Below are positions 6,395-13,721 of a DNA stretch of 15,360 nt, one piece after another. The number at the start of each line of letters is the position of its first letter. The stretch's first letter is position 1. The translations under genes were made by a program, and so were the position numbers. The stretch spans positions 1 through 15,360 of the forward strand of contig DASYSA010000071.1 in the NCBI GenBank assembly GCA_036003885.1. The letters run 5' to 3'. Origin of the DNA: DASYSA01 sp036003885 (GTDB lineage Bacteria > Acidobacteriota > Blastocatellia > UBA7656). The notes beneath the pieces were generated by a model. That model ran no database searches, had not been told where the DNA came from, and saw only the letters and a program-made list of their open reading frames with translations.

Positions 6395-8637
6395 GCCATA
6401 TTGAACTGGTCAGTCGTCGCACCTTTCTGGGAGGAATGTTTTCCGCCGGCGCTCTGGTTTTAGGCGCTCGTCTCTTGCCGCTTGAAGTGTCTGCCGCAAA
6501 CCCTGCGACCAATGCTACAGCCGATACGGCTGCCTGGACGCCAAGCGTTTATTTTGGGCTGGAGACCGATGGCACGGTGATTCTCGTCGCGCATCGTTCG
6601 GAGATGGGCACAGGCATTCGCAGCGTCCTGCCGGTAGTTCTGGCTGATGAACTGGAAGCCGATTGGAAGCACGTCAAAATTGAGCAAGCCATCGGCGATA
6701 AAAAATATGGCGACCAAAACACCGATGGTTCCTGTTCGATTCGCAATTTTTATGACGCCATGCGCGAAGCAGGAGCCACTGCCCGTCTGATGCTCGAGCA
6801 GGCAGCGGCCAAAGAATGGGCGGTGCCGGTTGAGGAATGCAAAGGGCAAAATCATTTCGTGATTCACGCAAAAACGAATCGCAAACTCGGTTACGGCGAA
6901 CTCGCAGCAAGTGCCGCGAAACTCCCGGTGCCGAAAACAGATGCCTTGAAGTTCAAAACTCCGGCAGAGTTTCGCTACATCGGCAAAGACCTGCCAACGG
7001 TTGACCTAAGCGACCTCTGCACTGGCAAAGCCACGTTTGGCATAGACGCGACCATGCCTGGAATGGTCTATGCCTCAATCGAACGCTCGCCGGTCATAGG
7101 CGGCAAACTGAAAAGCTATGACGACAAAGAGGCGAAGGCGGTGCGCGGCGTGCAGCAAACCGTTGTCCTTCCGTCTGCAACTCCGCCTTACGGATTCAAA
7201 CCTTTGGGCGGCGTGGCGGTGATTGCCAACAACAGCTGGGCGGCGATGAAGGGACGCGAAAAATTGAAGGTCGAATGGGATGCCGGCGAAAACGCCGGCT
7301 ACGATTCGGCGAAATACAAACAGGAGCTATTGGCAACGGTTCGCAAGCCGCAAAGGGTCGTTCGTAACATCGGCGATGTGGATTCAGAGTTTGCCAAAGG
7401 CGGCAAGACTTATGAAGCCGAATACTATGTGCCGCACCTATCGCATGCGCCCATGGAACCGCCTGCGGCTGTTGCCGAAGTGAAAGATGGCAAGGCGCTC
7501 ATCTATGCCGCGACGCAGAACCCGCAAGCGGTGCAGGACACCGTAGCCGCAGCTCTGGGCATCGATAAGTCGAAGGTCGAATGCCATGTGACCTTGCTCG
7601 GCGGCGGCTTCGGGCGCAAATCGAAACCCGATTACGTAGCCGAAGCCGCGCTGCTCTCGAAAGCCGTTGGCAAGCCCGTGAAAGTAACCTGGAGCCGCGA
7701 CGATGATATTCGCTTCGATTACTATCACGCCGTCGCCGCGATGTATATGAAAGCGGCGGTTGATGACAAAGGCCGTCCGACTGCGTGGCTGCAACGTTGC
7801 GCCTTCCCCTCCATAGGCTCGATTTTCGGAGGCGCCGCGGTAACGACCGGCCAGGGCTTTGAACTCGGCATGGGCTGGACAGATATGCCGTTTGATATTG
7901 TCAATCATCGCGCTGAAAACGGTCCGGCGAAAGCGCAGGTACGCATAGGCTGGCTTCGTTCGGTGGCCAATATCTATCATGCCTTTGCCATCCACTCGTT
8001 TGTGGATGAACTGGCGCAGGCGGCGAAACGCGATTCGGTTGAATACCTGCTGGATGTGTTGGGAAAGCCGCGCCGGATTGAGCCGCAACCCCGGGACACT
8101 ACGGCGCAGAAATACCCGCTCGATACCGGGCGCTTGCGCAACGTGATAGAGCTTGTGGCGGAGCGTTCCGCCTGGGCGAAGAAGAAACCTGCAAAGGGAC
8201 ACGCGCTTGGCATCGCCGCGCATCGCAGTTTCCTGTCTTACGTCGCCGCGGTTGTCGAAGTCGAAGTAGATAGCGCCGGCAAAGTGCGAATCCCGCGTGT
8301 GGACATAGCTGTTGATGCAGGCCGCGTCATCAACCCCGACCGCGTCAAAGCGCAATTCGAGGGCGCGTCGGTGTTTGGCACCAGCATAGCGATGATGGGC
8401 GAAATCACGGCTTTGAATGGCGCGATCCAGCAGACCAATTTTTATGATTATCCGGTGGCGCGCATCAACGAAGCACCCGTTGAAACTCATGTCCACATCG
8501 TAGCGAGTGATGCGCCTCCGGCAGGCGTAGGCGAACCGGGCGTGCCGGTGATGGCTCCGGCAATCTGCAACGCGATTTTTGCGGCGACTGGCAAGCGGGT
8601 TCGCGATTTGCCGGTGCGAAAACAGAAACTCGTTTAA
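6391..8637 (+). CDS. Molybdopterin-binding catalytic subunit of xanthine oxidase-family oxidoreductase (IorB-like)
   Basis: This 748-residue protein matches the IorB type of molybdenum hydroxylase large subunits, which hydroxylate N-heterocycles or oxidise aldehydes using water as oxygen donor. The N-terminus has a Tat signal (SRRTFLGG at 8-15 plus a hydrophobic stretch), pointing to folding in the cytoplasm and export to the periplasm. Landmarks are EMGTGIRS (usually EMGQG), GGGFGRK at 404-410 in the cofactor region, and GVGEPG near the end with Glu715 as the expected catalytic base. A strong AGGAGGG lies within the end of the upstream gene. No cytochrome c subunit or XdhC-type maturation gene is next to it, so the electron acceptor and cofactor insertion must be served from elsewhere. 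The substrate cannot be told from sequence. Confidence 0.93.
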   Translation: MSHIELVSRRTFLGGMFSAGALVLGARLLPLEVSAANPATNATADTAAWTPSVYFGLETDGTVILVAHRSEMGTGIRSVLPVVLADELEADWKHVKIEQAIGDKKYGDQNTDGSCSIRNFYDAMREAGATARLMLEQAAAKEWAVPVEECKGQNHFVIHAKTNRKLGYGELAASAAKLPVPKTDALKFKTPAEFRYIGKDLPTVDLSDLCTGKATFGIDATMPGMVYASIERSPVIGGKLKSYDDKEAKAVRGVQQTVVLPSATPPYGFKPLGGVAVIANNSWAAMKGREKLKVEWDAGENAGYDSAKYKQELLATVRKPQRVVRNIGDVDSEFAKGGKTYEAEYYVPHLSHAPMEPPAAVAEVKDGKALIYAATQNPQAVQDTVAAALGIDKSKVECHVTLLGGGFGRKSKPDYVAEAALLSKAVGKPVKVTWSRDDDIRFDYYHAVAAMYMKAAVDDKGRPTAWLQRCAFPSIGSIFGGAAVTTGQGFELGMGWTDMPFDIVNHRAENGPAKAQVRIGWLRSVANIYHAFAIHSFVDELAQAAKRDSVEYLLDVLGKPRRIEPQPRDTTAQKYPLDTGRLRNVIELVAERSAWAKKKPAKGHALGIAAHRSFLSYVAAVVEVEVDSAGKVRIPRVDIAVDAGRVINPDRVKAQFEGASVFGTSIAMMGEITALNGAIQQTNFYDYPVARINEAPVETHVHIVASDAPPAGVGEPGVPVMAPAICNAIFAATGKRVRDLPVRKQKLV

Positions 8638-8687
8638 GCACAGTGCGTTTTGTTATTAATCTTCAGTTTGCAGAGGTCGGGAAAGCG

Positions 8688-8771
8688 ATGAGGAAAATAG
8701 TCGCGCTACTTCTGATCCTCCTCTTAGCTGGGTGCTGTTTGCGCAGACAACAGCAATTCTGCGCCGGGTGA
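8688..8771 (+). CDS. Possible small lipoprotein or lipoprotein fragment (27 aa)
   Basis: An ATG with GAGG about 10 nt upstream opens a 27-residue frame: MRK, a run of Leu/Ile/Val, then a lipobox LLAGC followed by a second Cys and a few polar residues. It looks like a lipoprotein signal peptide with almost no mature part. It could be a bacteriocin-release-like small lipoprotein, the 5' stump of a deleted gene, or chance. It lies just after the oxidoreductase operon and before a clear gene remnant, which favours decay. Confidence 0.25.
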   Translation: MRKIVALLLILLLAGCCLRRQQQFCAG

Positions 8772-8898
8772 TCTCTGCGTTAGGCCTACAGGCAAGGCAA
8801 GGTGAGGAAAAATCACCAAGCAGTACTCGCAACAGGAAAAGCAGACAGCGATCGCGGGCTGCCATCTCCGGTAAGAGGGCCAGAGAAAGGAGGCAATA

Positions 8899-9179
8899 AT
8901 GCAAGAACGACTCGCGTTGGCTATTATTCCCGGTACGGGCTGGAGCGCTCGTGAGGTACAGACGATCGCGCGCGAGGCGGAGGATGCAGGTTTCGATGCG
9001 GGGCCGGGCTGACCTCGCTAACCGACCGCCTTCTGGATGCGGTTTGTCTGCTCGGCCCCGGGGCACGCTGCCAGGAACAGCTTGCGGCGTTTCGCAATGC
9101 TGGGGTCGATCTGCCGATCCTTGTTCCTCCGATTGGCGTCGAGGGAGCACGCGCGGTCATCCAGGCATTCCGGCGATAG
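8899..9179 (+). pseudogene. LLM-class flavin-dependent oxidoreductase, internally deleted remnant
   Basis: A perfect AAAGGAGG 5 nt before the ATG opens a frame reading MQERLALAIIPGTGW followed by SAREVQTIAREAEDAGFDA, a typical start of luciferase-like monooxygenase family proteins, and stops at 9010-9012. From about 9009 a different frame reads DRLLDAVCLLGPGARC, then QEQLAAFRNAGVDLPILVPP and GVEGARAVIQAFRR, ending at 9177-9179; this is a typical C-terminus of the same family. About 90 residues survive of roughly 300, so most of the barrel is missing. The junction, near 9000, changes frame. The gene cannot make a functional enzyme. Confidence 0.72.
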
Positions 9180-9303
9180 TGGTCATACTACTATCGTTCG
9201 AAGTATTCTTATGTCGGTTCTGGATCGAGAACGAGATCTGGTTCGCTGAATATGACAAGACGCCAACGCCGGATTTTGGCGGTGCGTAAATAGAACACTA
9301 CGT

Positions 9304-9378
9304 CACCAACAGTCGCGTCGAACTGCCTGCGTGCACCGTAGCCGCAAACTGCGCGGCACGTGACGCGGGGCGTTAGAC
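9304..9378 (+). other. attC-like recombination site (degenerate)
   Basis: The right end carries GTTAGAC (9372-9378), a perfect GTTRRRY box preceded by GGGC. The left end has only a weak counterpart, CACCAAC (9304-9310). Between them GCGTC (9315-9319) pairs with GACGC (9362-9366), and CGTGC (9330-9334) with GCACG (9356-9360), giving a nested imperfect hairpin as in integron attC sites. The 16-mer at 9332-9347 recurs exactly at 10503-10518, in another such site. Just upstream, 9219-9289 holds a short coding-looking tail (WIENEIWFAEYD, then PDFGGA and a stop) that may be the 3' end of a lost cassette gene. Confidence 0.5.
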
Positions 9379-9413
9379 GCCTGCGGGGCCGATTATCATC
9401 GAGATCAATTCCA

Positions 9414-9977
9414 ATGGACCTCGCGCTGACGTTCGATGATGTTGTACGAATCGCCCAAGCCGCAAAGGATCCGGGCTCAGGTTGGACTTTCCTGGTCAGC
9501 TACCTTGAGAATCGTGGCGGCAAGGCTCTTCCGCAGCTCGCGACTGTCGATCTGCAGCAAGACATACGAGAGCTTCGACGCCAGATTCAGGAACTCTTGG
9601 CGAGCGAGCCTCCCCCTCGGGAGTTGAATGCCGTGTACTTCGGACTCTTCGATGCCGTGGATGATGATGGAGTGGAAGTCATCGGCTATTACGTCGCAGG
9701 CCTGAAGGAGTTCAATCCGGAGAACGGCGACTCGCTGTGTAATCCGGCGTGGTTGCCCGAGGGACGTTATCTGGCGAGCACCGCCCTGGACGCCGTCAAA
9801 GAGGCAGAGGTCTCGGCTGGAACGACCGGTCACGCTGATCTCCGTGCTCTTCTGGGCTATGCAGGCCAGCTCGGCGCCGCGCTCTTAGTCTCGAGATTCG
9901 GATCTGCCGACCTGTTTCCAGATCTTCATCGAGTCGTGGGCTTCGACTCCGGTGACTTCGCCGAGATCGCAGAGTGA
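9414..9977 (+). CDS. Conserved-looking protein of unknown function (187 aa)
   Basis: I do not recognise the family. The protein is soluble, has no signal peptide or membrane segment, and is acidic. Residues 1-20 resemble the SMI1-like or small cytosolic protein pattern LTFDDVVRIAQ only loosely. Residues 45-65 form a likely amphipathic, charged helix (DIRELRRQIQELL), and the middle has an aromatic strand region (AVYFGLFDAV, then IGYYVAG). I chose the ATG at 9414 rather than the GTG at 9360, because the 18 extra residues would be translated from the attC-like sequence. The binding site is weak (GAG). It is the first intact gene of the cassette-like region and is followed within 6 bp by a GCCCAAC box. 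Confidence 0.62.
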   Translation: MDLALTFDDVVRIAQAAKDPGSGWTFLVSYLENRGGKALPQLATVDLQQDIRELRRQIQELLASEPPPRELNAVYFGLFDAVDDDGVEVIGYYVAGLKEFNPENGDSLCNPAWLPEGRYLASTALDAVKEAEVSAGTTGHADLRALLGYAGQLGAALLVSRFGSADLFPDLHRVVGFDSGDFAEIAE

Positions 9978-9982
9978 ATGCG

Positions 9983-10013
9983 GCCCAACCCGCCGTTGCA
10001 GGCTGACGGCACA
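9983..10013 (+). other. attC-like left half-site
   Basis: GCCCAAC (9983-9989) is a perfect RYYYAAC box starting 6 bp after the stop codon of the upstream gene, the usual place for an attC. It is followed by CCGCCGTTGCAGGCTGACGGC, with an internal CCGCCG/GACGG-type complementarity typical of attC left arms. No GTTRRRY partner is found before the next gene at 10036, so the right half seems to be lost. Confidence 0.4.
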
Positions 10014-10035
10014 AGATGCTCGATGGGAGGTCAGT

Positions 10036-10485
10036 ATGGTGGTCAATCGGTCTGCGCCAAGAGCAACAGTAGTACCAATCCTGGTCTACGAAGACGTTGA
10101 GGAGGCGATCGAGTGGCTGTGCGACACGTTCGGCTTCACGGAGCGCCTGCGTGCCGCGGGTCCGGGTGGCAGCGTCTTTCATGCGCAACTTGCGATTGCC
10201 GAGGGTGCTGTCATGTTGGGCCGCCAGGGTGGCGAGTTTCGGTCCCCGCGCCCGAACGAGATAAGCCAGTACGTAACTGTGCATGTCGACGATCTTGACG
10301 AGCACTTCGAGCATGCCCGGCAGTGTGGGGCGCGGATCCTGAAATCACCAACGGACATGCCCTTCGGGGAGCGGCAATACACGGTGGAAGACCCTTGGGG
10401 TCATCGGTGGACGTTCTCCCAGTCCATCGCCGACGTAGCACCAGAGGCATGGGGTGCACGGGAACCGCGCCCAAGTAAGGGCTGA
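10036..10485 (+). CDS. VOC/glyoxalase-superfamily protein, PhnB-like
   Basis: The 149-residue protein shows one full vicinal oxygen chelate module. Two beta-alpha-beta-beta-beta repeats are visible: residues 11-67 (VVPILVYEDVEEAIEWL, DTFGF, then an acidic strand ending AVMLGRQ) and 77-128 (SQYVTVHVDDLDEHFEHAR, GARIL, then GERQYTVEDPWGHRWTFSQ). The end Y-x-V-E-D-P-x-G-H-x-W is the hallmark of this group. Members include glyoxalases, antibiotic-binding proteins and dioxygenases; no specific substrate can be assigned. A GGGAGG lies 5 nt before the ATG. The stop codon is directly followed by an attC-like site, so gene and site form one cassette-like unit. Confidence 0.88.
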   Translation: MVVNRSAPRATVVPILVYEDVEEAIEWLCDTFGFTERLRAAGPGGSVFHAQLAIAEGAVMLGRQGGEFRSPRPNEISQYVTVHVDDLDEHFEHARQCGARILKSPTDMPFGERQYTVEDPWGHRWTFSQSIADVAPEAWGAREPRPSKG

Positions 10486-10487
10486 GC

Positions 10488-10552
10488 GGCCCACTCGCCG
10501 CATGCACCGTAGCCGCAAGCTACGCGCGGCCCGGTCATGTGCGACGTTGGCT
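10488..10552 (+). other. attC-like recombination site (best complete example)
   Basis: The site starts 2 bp after the stop codon of the VOC gene. Outer boxes GGCCCAC (10488-10494) and GTTGGCT (10546-10552) are complementary with two mismatches. Inner pairs are nested: TCGC/GCGA (10495-10498 with 10541-10544), CATG/CATG (10501-10504 with 10536-10539), ACCG/CGGT (10506-10509 with 10532-10535) and TAGC/GCTA (10510-10513 with 10519-10522). Unpaired bases on one side (10505, 10499-10500) resemble the extrahelical bases of attC. The right box is 6/7 to GTTRRRY. Confidence 0.55.
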
Positions 10553-10600
10553 GTATCGCGCAATGAATGTTCGCGATCTCATACCGAAGGACAGTTGGGA

Positions 10601-11155
10601 ATGCAAATGCCCAATCGCATTCACATCTTTGGCGCGTCGGGGAGTGGCACGACGTCACTGGCGTGCGCCATCGCCGAGAAGCATGGTCACAGCCGTCTGG
10701 ACACGGACGACTTCTTCTGGGCTCCGACGAATCCTCCCTTCCGCGAGAAACGGCCCCGCGACCAGCGGCTCGCGCTGCTGCGGCAGGCTCTGCTGGGCTC
10801 GGTTTCCTGGGTATTGTCAGGGTCGTTGTGTGGATGGGGAGATCCACTGATCCCAGAGTTCGATCTGGTCGTCTTCCTTGTCATTCCAACGCCGGTTCGG
10901 CTGGCGCGCCTGCGGGCTCGCGAGGTCGCGCGCTATGGCCGCCAGGCGATTGCCGCAGGCGGGGAGCTCCACCAGGCGCACGTCGAGTTCCTCGAGTGGG
11001 CCGGCCGCTATGACACGGGTGGCCTGGAGATGCGAAGTCGAGCTCTTCATGAGGCGTGGTTCGCAGCCCTCCCCTGCGCGGTCTTGAGGCTGGAGGGTGA
11101 TCGGTCTGTCGGCGAACAACTCACGCAGATCGAGAATGGCCGCCGGGCACGGTGA
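10601..11155 (+). CDS. P-loop nucleoside/nucleotide kinase-like protein (adenylate kinase-like, Walker A without Lys)
   Basis: This 184-residue protein starts MQMPNRIHIFGASGSGTTSL. The glycine-rich loop GASGSGTTS at 11-19 has Thr where Walker A normally has the phosphate-binding Lys. From memory this GTT form is normal for this small family of adenylate kinase-like ATPases. Other family landmarks are LDTDDFFW (33-40), PPFREKR (45-51), WVLSGS (70-75), an Arg-rich lid RLARLRAREVARYG (100-113), and the EFLEWAGRYD and C-terminal CAVLRLEGD patterns. The substrate is unknown. AAGGA lies 9 nt before the ATG; longer upstream extension would run back into the attC-like site. The last codons and the stop lie inside the right arm of the next attC-like sequence. 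Confidence 0.82.
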   Translation: MQMPNRIHIFGASGSGTTSLACAIAEKHGHSRLDTDDFFWAPTNPPFREKRPRDQRLALLRQALLGSVSWVLSGSLCGWGDPLIPEFDLVVFLVIPTPVRLARLRAREVARYGRQAIAAGGELHQAHVEFLEWAGRYDTGGLEMRSRALHEAWFAALPCAVLRLEGDRSVGEQLTQIENGRRAR

Positions 11156-11170
11156 CGCGGCGCGTTGGGC
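11147..11170 (+). other. attC-like right half-site
   Basis: GTTGGGC (11164-11170) is a perfect GTTRRRY box preceded by GC. The whole stretch aligns with the right arm at 9356-9378 with one gap and three mismatches (20 of 24 identical), although the neighbouring genes are unrelated. The stop codon of the kinase-like gene lies within it. No clear left box is found, possibly because coding sequence has taken over that part. Confidence 0.45.
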
Positions 11171-11216
11171 GGACCGGGCAATGAGGGGCCCAGACCGACA
11201 AGAAGGAGGCCAACCG

Positions 11217-11870
11217 ATGGAAGCTTCAGATGGACGGCAGCCAATCGTGTACGGAGTCTACACAGCCCAGGACGCGGATGAGATGGCACGATTGCTGGGC
11301 GAAGTGTTCAGTCGACGGGATCCACCCGCGATGGCAGCCGGTCTGACCACTTCGGAGTTTGAGACCTTTGTCCGATTGTTTTGTCCGCAGGCAGCCGTCG
11401 AGGGCTTGACCGTCGTGGCGCGAAATGCCGGCACGCGGAAACTAGTTGGTGCGCTGCTAACGGAGGATAGCGCGTCGGCGCTGCCCGATGGGATGGATCA
11501 ATTGAGTCCGAAGTTCGAGCCGATCTTCGACATCCTGGGTCAGCTCGACGCGGAGTACCGCGCGGGCCGACCCCCGAGTCCTGGCGAGTCGCTCCACTTG
11601 TTTCTTCTCGGGGTCGCGGAATCGGTCGCCGGACGCGGTGTGGCGCAGCATCTCGTCACCACGTGCCTCGAGTACGGCGCGCGCAAAGGCTATCAACTCG
11701 CGGTCACCGAAGCTACGAATAAAGTGTCGCAGCACATCTTCCGCAAGCTGGGATTTGCTGACCGCGTGCGGCGATCCTACTTCAACCACCGCTTCGCCGG
11801 ACGCGCCGTGTTTGAGTCGATCGCCGAGCACGGAGGCCCTATTCTGATGGACAGGTCGCTCGCATCGTGA
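11217..11870 (+). CDS. GNAT-family N-acetyltransferase
   Basis: The 217-residue protein transfers an acyl group from acyl-CoA in known family members. The acetyl-CoA binding motif A lies at about 128-150: LFLLGVAESVAGRGVAQHL, with the R-G-V-A pyrophosphate loop. It is followed by motif B, with LAVTEATN and SQHIFRKLGF at 161-180. The N-terminal part (VYGVYTAQDADEMARLLGEVF) is the typical first strand and helix. An insertion-like stretch at about 82-125 carries the substrate side. The acceptor (small amine, antibiotic, protein) cannot be inferred. AAGGAGG 8 nt before the ATG is a strong binding site and fixes the start; the upstream open frame is attC-like sequence. A pair of GCCCAAC boxes follows 30 bp after the stop. 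Confidence 0.87.
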   Translation: MEASDGRQPIVYGVYTAQDADEMARLLGEVFSRRDPPAMAAGLTTSEFETFVRLFCPQAAVEGLTVVARNAGTRKLVGALLTEDSASALPDGMDQLSPKFEPIFDILGQLDAEYRAGRPPSPGESLHLFLLGVAESVAGRGVAQHLVTTCLEYGARKGYQLAVTEATNKVSQHIFRKLGFADRVRRSYFNHRFAGRAVFESIAEHGGPILMDRSLAS

Positions 11871-11900
11871 CATTGCAAATCAAACTGGCTCTGCAGTGCC

Positions 11901-11938
11901 GCCCAACATCCGCATGCCCAACGAGCCTGCGATCAATG
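11901..11938 (+). other. attC-like left half-site with doubled GCCCAAC box
   Basis: Two perfect RYYYAAC boxes, GCCCAAC at 11901-11907 and 11916-11922, lie shortly after the GNAT stop. CCGCATGC (11910-11917) is shared with 10498-10505 and 12466-12473, both also directly behind genes. GCGATCAATG (11929-11938) has a near copy at 12484-12493. No GTTRRRY partner appears before the next gene at 11998. Confidence 0.38.
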
Positions 11939-11997
11939 CTTTGAATGGCTGCCTGGGATTTCACACGCGAGCGGGGTGATGCGAGGCGATATACGTC

Positions 11998-12462
11998 ATG
12001 AGTGATGAACACCGAGCCGCGAAGGTCTTGTTTCGAATACTAGACACCGAAGGAGGAGTTGATGTGGAGACGCTTTGGGCGCTCGACCTGGGTAACGATC
12101 ACTATTGCTTGGATAACAGTCCCTTTTATGCGTACTCCGTCTCCTGGGAAGATATCGTCTACGCCCCTCACGACGAAGATGAAGGCTTTGCGACATTTCA
12201 ACGTGTCGTCACCAAGTCTGGAAATCGCACTGTGCGGATCATCTTTGACCCTCCAGTGGAAGAAGGCAACGAATCGGATTTCGTTCTTCAGGCTCTGGTA
12301 GAGCTCGGGTGTAGCTATGAAGGATCGAGCCCATCGTACATTGCGGTGAATATTCCACCGACAGTAGATCTCCAGACTGTTCGGCAATATTTGATCGAAA
12401 AGGAAGCTAGATGGGAACATGCTGACCCAAGTTATGCAGAGTTATTCCCTGATGACCTATGA
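11998..12462 (+). CDS. DUF4265-like protein
   Basis: This is a 154-residue acidic soluble protein. It resembles the DUF4265 family: VETLWALDLGNDHYCLDN followed by SPFYAYSVSWEDIVYA at about 22-56, then a strand-rich part with RTVRIIF, and a C-terminal segment with the LIEKEARWEHADP pattern near the end. The function of the family is not known; members are scattered in bacteria, often as single genes. The start ATG has only a weak upstream site (GAGGCG about 14 nt away). The 3' end is followed directly by a sequence sharing CCGCATGC and GCRATCAATG with the half-site behind the GNAT gene. Confidence 0.68.
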   Translation: MSDEHRAAKVLFRILDTEGGVDVETLWALDLGNDHYCLDNSPFYAYSVSWEDIVYAPHDEDEGFATFQRVVTKSGNRTVRIIFDPPVEEGNESDFVLQALVELGCSYEGSSPSYIAVNIPPTVDLQTVRQYLIEKEARWEHADPSYAELFPDDL

Positions 12463-12465
12463 CTT

Positions 12466-12542
12466 CCGCATGCACCCGATCCCGCAATCAATGTTGACGG
12501 TGCTTTCAATGTTACGCGGCCCGCTTATGACGGGCGTTAGAC
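12466..12542 (+). other. attC-like site or right half-site
   Basis: GTTAGAC (12536-12542) is a perfect GTTRRRY box with the GGGC prefix also seen at 9372. CCGCATGCACC (12466-12476), immediately after the preceding gene, is identical to 10498-10508 in the best site. Inside, GCCCG and CGGGC form a small hairpin near 12520-12535. A left RYYYAAC box is not visible and the arms pair poorly, so the site is degenerate. Confidence 0.4.
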
Positions 12543-12587
12543 AGTCCCTTGAGCGATTTCGCAGATGAAAGGCTTCCGGTGAGAACG

Positions 12588-13715
12588 ATGCCGGCTAATA
12601 TGAAACGCCTTCTTGCGCTCTTCTTCTTGTTGTCGCTGCTGGGGCCTGCGTCAGCTGAAGCGCAGAGACGTCTTGTGCTGATCGACCAGGACGGCAGCGG
12701 ACCCGCCGACTCCAACCAGATGTCGATGATGGTGCTGCTGCAATCCCCGCAGGTGGACGTACTAGGAATCACCATCGTGACGGGGAACGCGTGGCGCGAT
12801 GAGGAAGTGAAGCACACGCTGCGCATGCTGGAGTTGATTGGACGGAGCGATGTTCCGGTGGTGCCCGGCGCGGTGTTTCCCCTGGTACGAACGGAAAAAG
12901 AAACACGGTTGCAGATGCAGATGATCGGCAAGCCGTCCTGGCTGGGCGCCTGGGGCCGGCAGACGACAGACCTCGCGCCGCCAGCCGGGTCGGTCCAGGC
13001 AAAGATTTCCACGCACGGGCCCTGGGAGATTCCGCCCCTGCCTGAAGGATTGCCGCAGACCAGGCCCCTTGCGGAGGATGCGCCCCATTTCTTGATCCGC
13101 CAGGTCCGGGCGCATCCCGGACAGGTGACGGTCTACGCCGCCGGTCCTCTCACCAATCTTGCCCTTGCAGTGGCCATCGATCCCCAGTTCGCGGAAATGA
13201 CCAAAGGCATCGTCATAATGGGCAGCAGCATTAACCCGCAAACCGATGATCCGGAGTTCGCGACGAGCCCGCGCCACGAGTTCAATTTCTGGTTCGATCC
13301 GGAGGCTACGCGCATGGTTCTTCGAGCTAACTGGCCACGAATTGACGTGACGACTGTGGACGTCTCCATCAAGGCGATGTTCACGAAGGAGATGTTCGAC
13401 GCCATTTCGCGATCGTCGAGTCCCGCGGCGCAGTACATCGCCAGATTCGCCAGGGAGCGCTACTACCTGTGGGACGAGCTCGCCGCCTGCGCCTGGCTCG
13501 ATCCGAGTGTCATCACGAAGACCCGAGAGGTGTATATGGACGTGGATCTCAGCCACGGCCCGAGTTACGGTCACACGCTCACCTGGGCCGAGAAGCTGAA
13601 GCCCGCCACTGATGTGCGGCTCGTTCACGCGCAAGTGGACGTGGACCTGCCAAAGTTCACGAAGATGTTCGTGGACCTGATGTCAGCGCCGACGCAGGTG
13701 CGGACGGACCGTTGA
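12588..13715 (+). CDS. Secreted, divergent nucleoside hydrolase-family protein
   Basis: The 375-residue protein begins with a signal peptide (MKRLLALFFLLSLLGP, cleavage near ASAEA). The rest follows the inosine-uridine nucleoside hydrolase fold: LIDQDGSGPADSNQMSMM at 31-48 in place of the canonical DTDPGxDD, VDVLGITIVTGN, VYAAGPLTNLALA, GIVIMGSS, EFNFWFDPEA and, late, YLWDELAACAWLDPS. Asp33 and Asp35 remain, but the Asp-Asp pair that binds calcium has become Asp-Ser after a two-residue insertion, and the His-Asp of the late motif has become Trp-Asp. Catalysis may thus be altered or lost. Fold assignment is good; N-ribosidase activity is uncertain. GTGAGA precedes the chosen ATG; an ATG at 12600 would also give a good signal peptide. 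Confidence 0.8.
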   Translation: MPANMKRLLALFFLLSLLGPASAEAQRRLVLIDQDGSGPADSNQMSMMVLLQSPQVDVLGITIVTGNAWRDEEVKHTLRMLELIGRSDVPVVPGAVFPLVRTEKETRLQMQMIGKPSWLGAWGRQTTDLAPPAGSVQAKISTHGPWEIPPLPEGLPQTRPLAEDAPHFLIRQVRAHPGQVTVYAAGPLTNLALAVAIDPQFAEMTKGIVIMGSSINPQTDDPEFATSPRHEFNFWFDPEATRMVLRANWPRIDVTTVDVSIKAMFTKEMFDAISRSSSPAAQYIARFARERYYLWDELAACAWLDPSVITKTREVYMDVDLSHGPSYGHTLTWAEKLKPATDVRLVHAQVDVDLPKFTKMFVDLMSAPTQVRTDR

Positions 13716-13721
13716 CTTCAA

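Noticed and set aside
7438..8496. Long minus-strand open frame (352 codons) inside the IorB-like gene
   Set aside because: It is antisense to a gene with clear family motifs, has no recognisable domain and a composition explained by the codon usage of the plus-strand gene.
8635..8655. Intrinsic terminator after the IorB-like gene (GCACAGTGC then TTTT)
   Set aside because: Only a 4-bp stem with a 1-nt loop, which cannot form a stable hairpin.
8656..9150. Minus-strand frame of 164 codons
   Set aside because: It crosses the LLM remnant, whose plus-strand frames show real family sequence; the antisense translation has no recognisable features.
12762..13634. Minus-strand open frame of 290 codons over the nucleoside hydrolase
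   Set aside because: Shadow of the real gene; no family pattern, and the plus-strand product has a signal peptide and family motifs.
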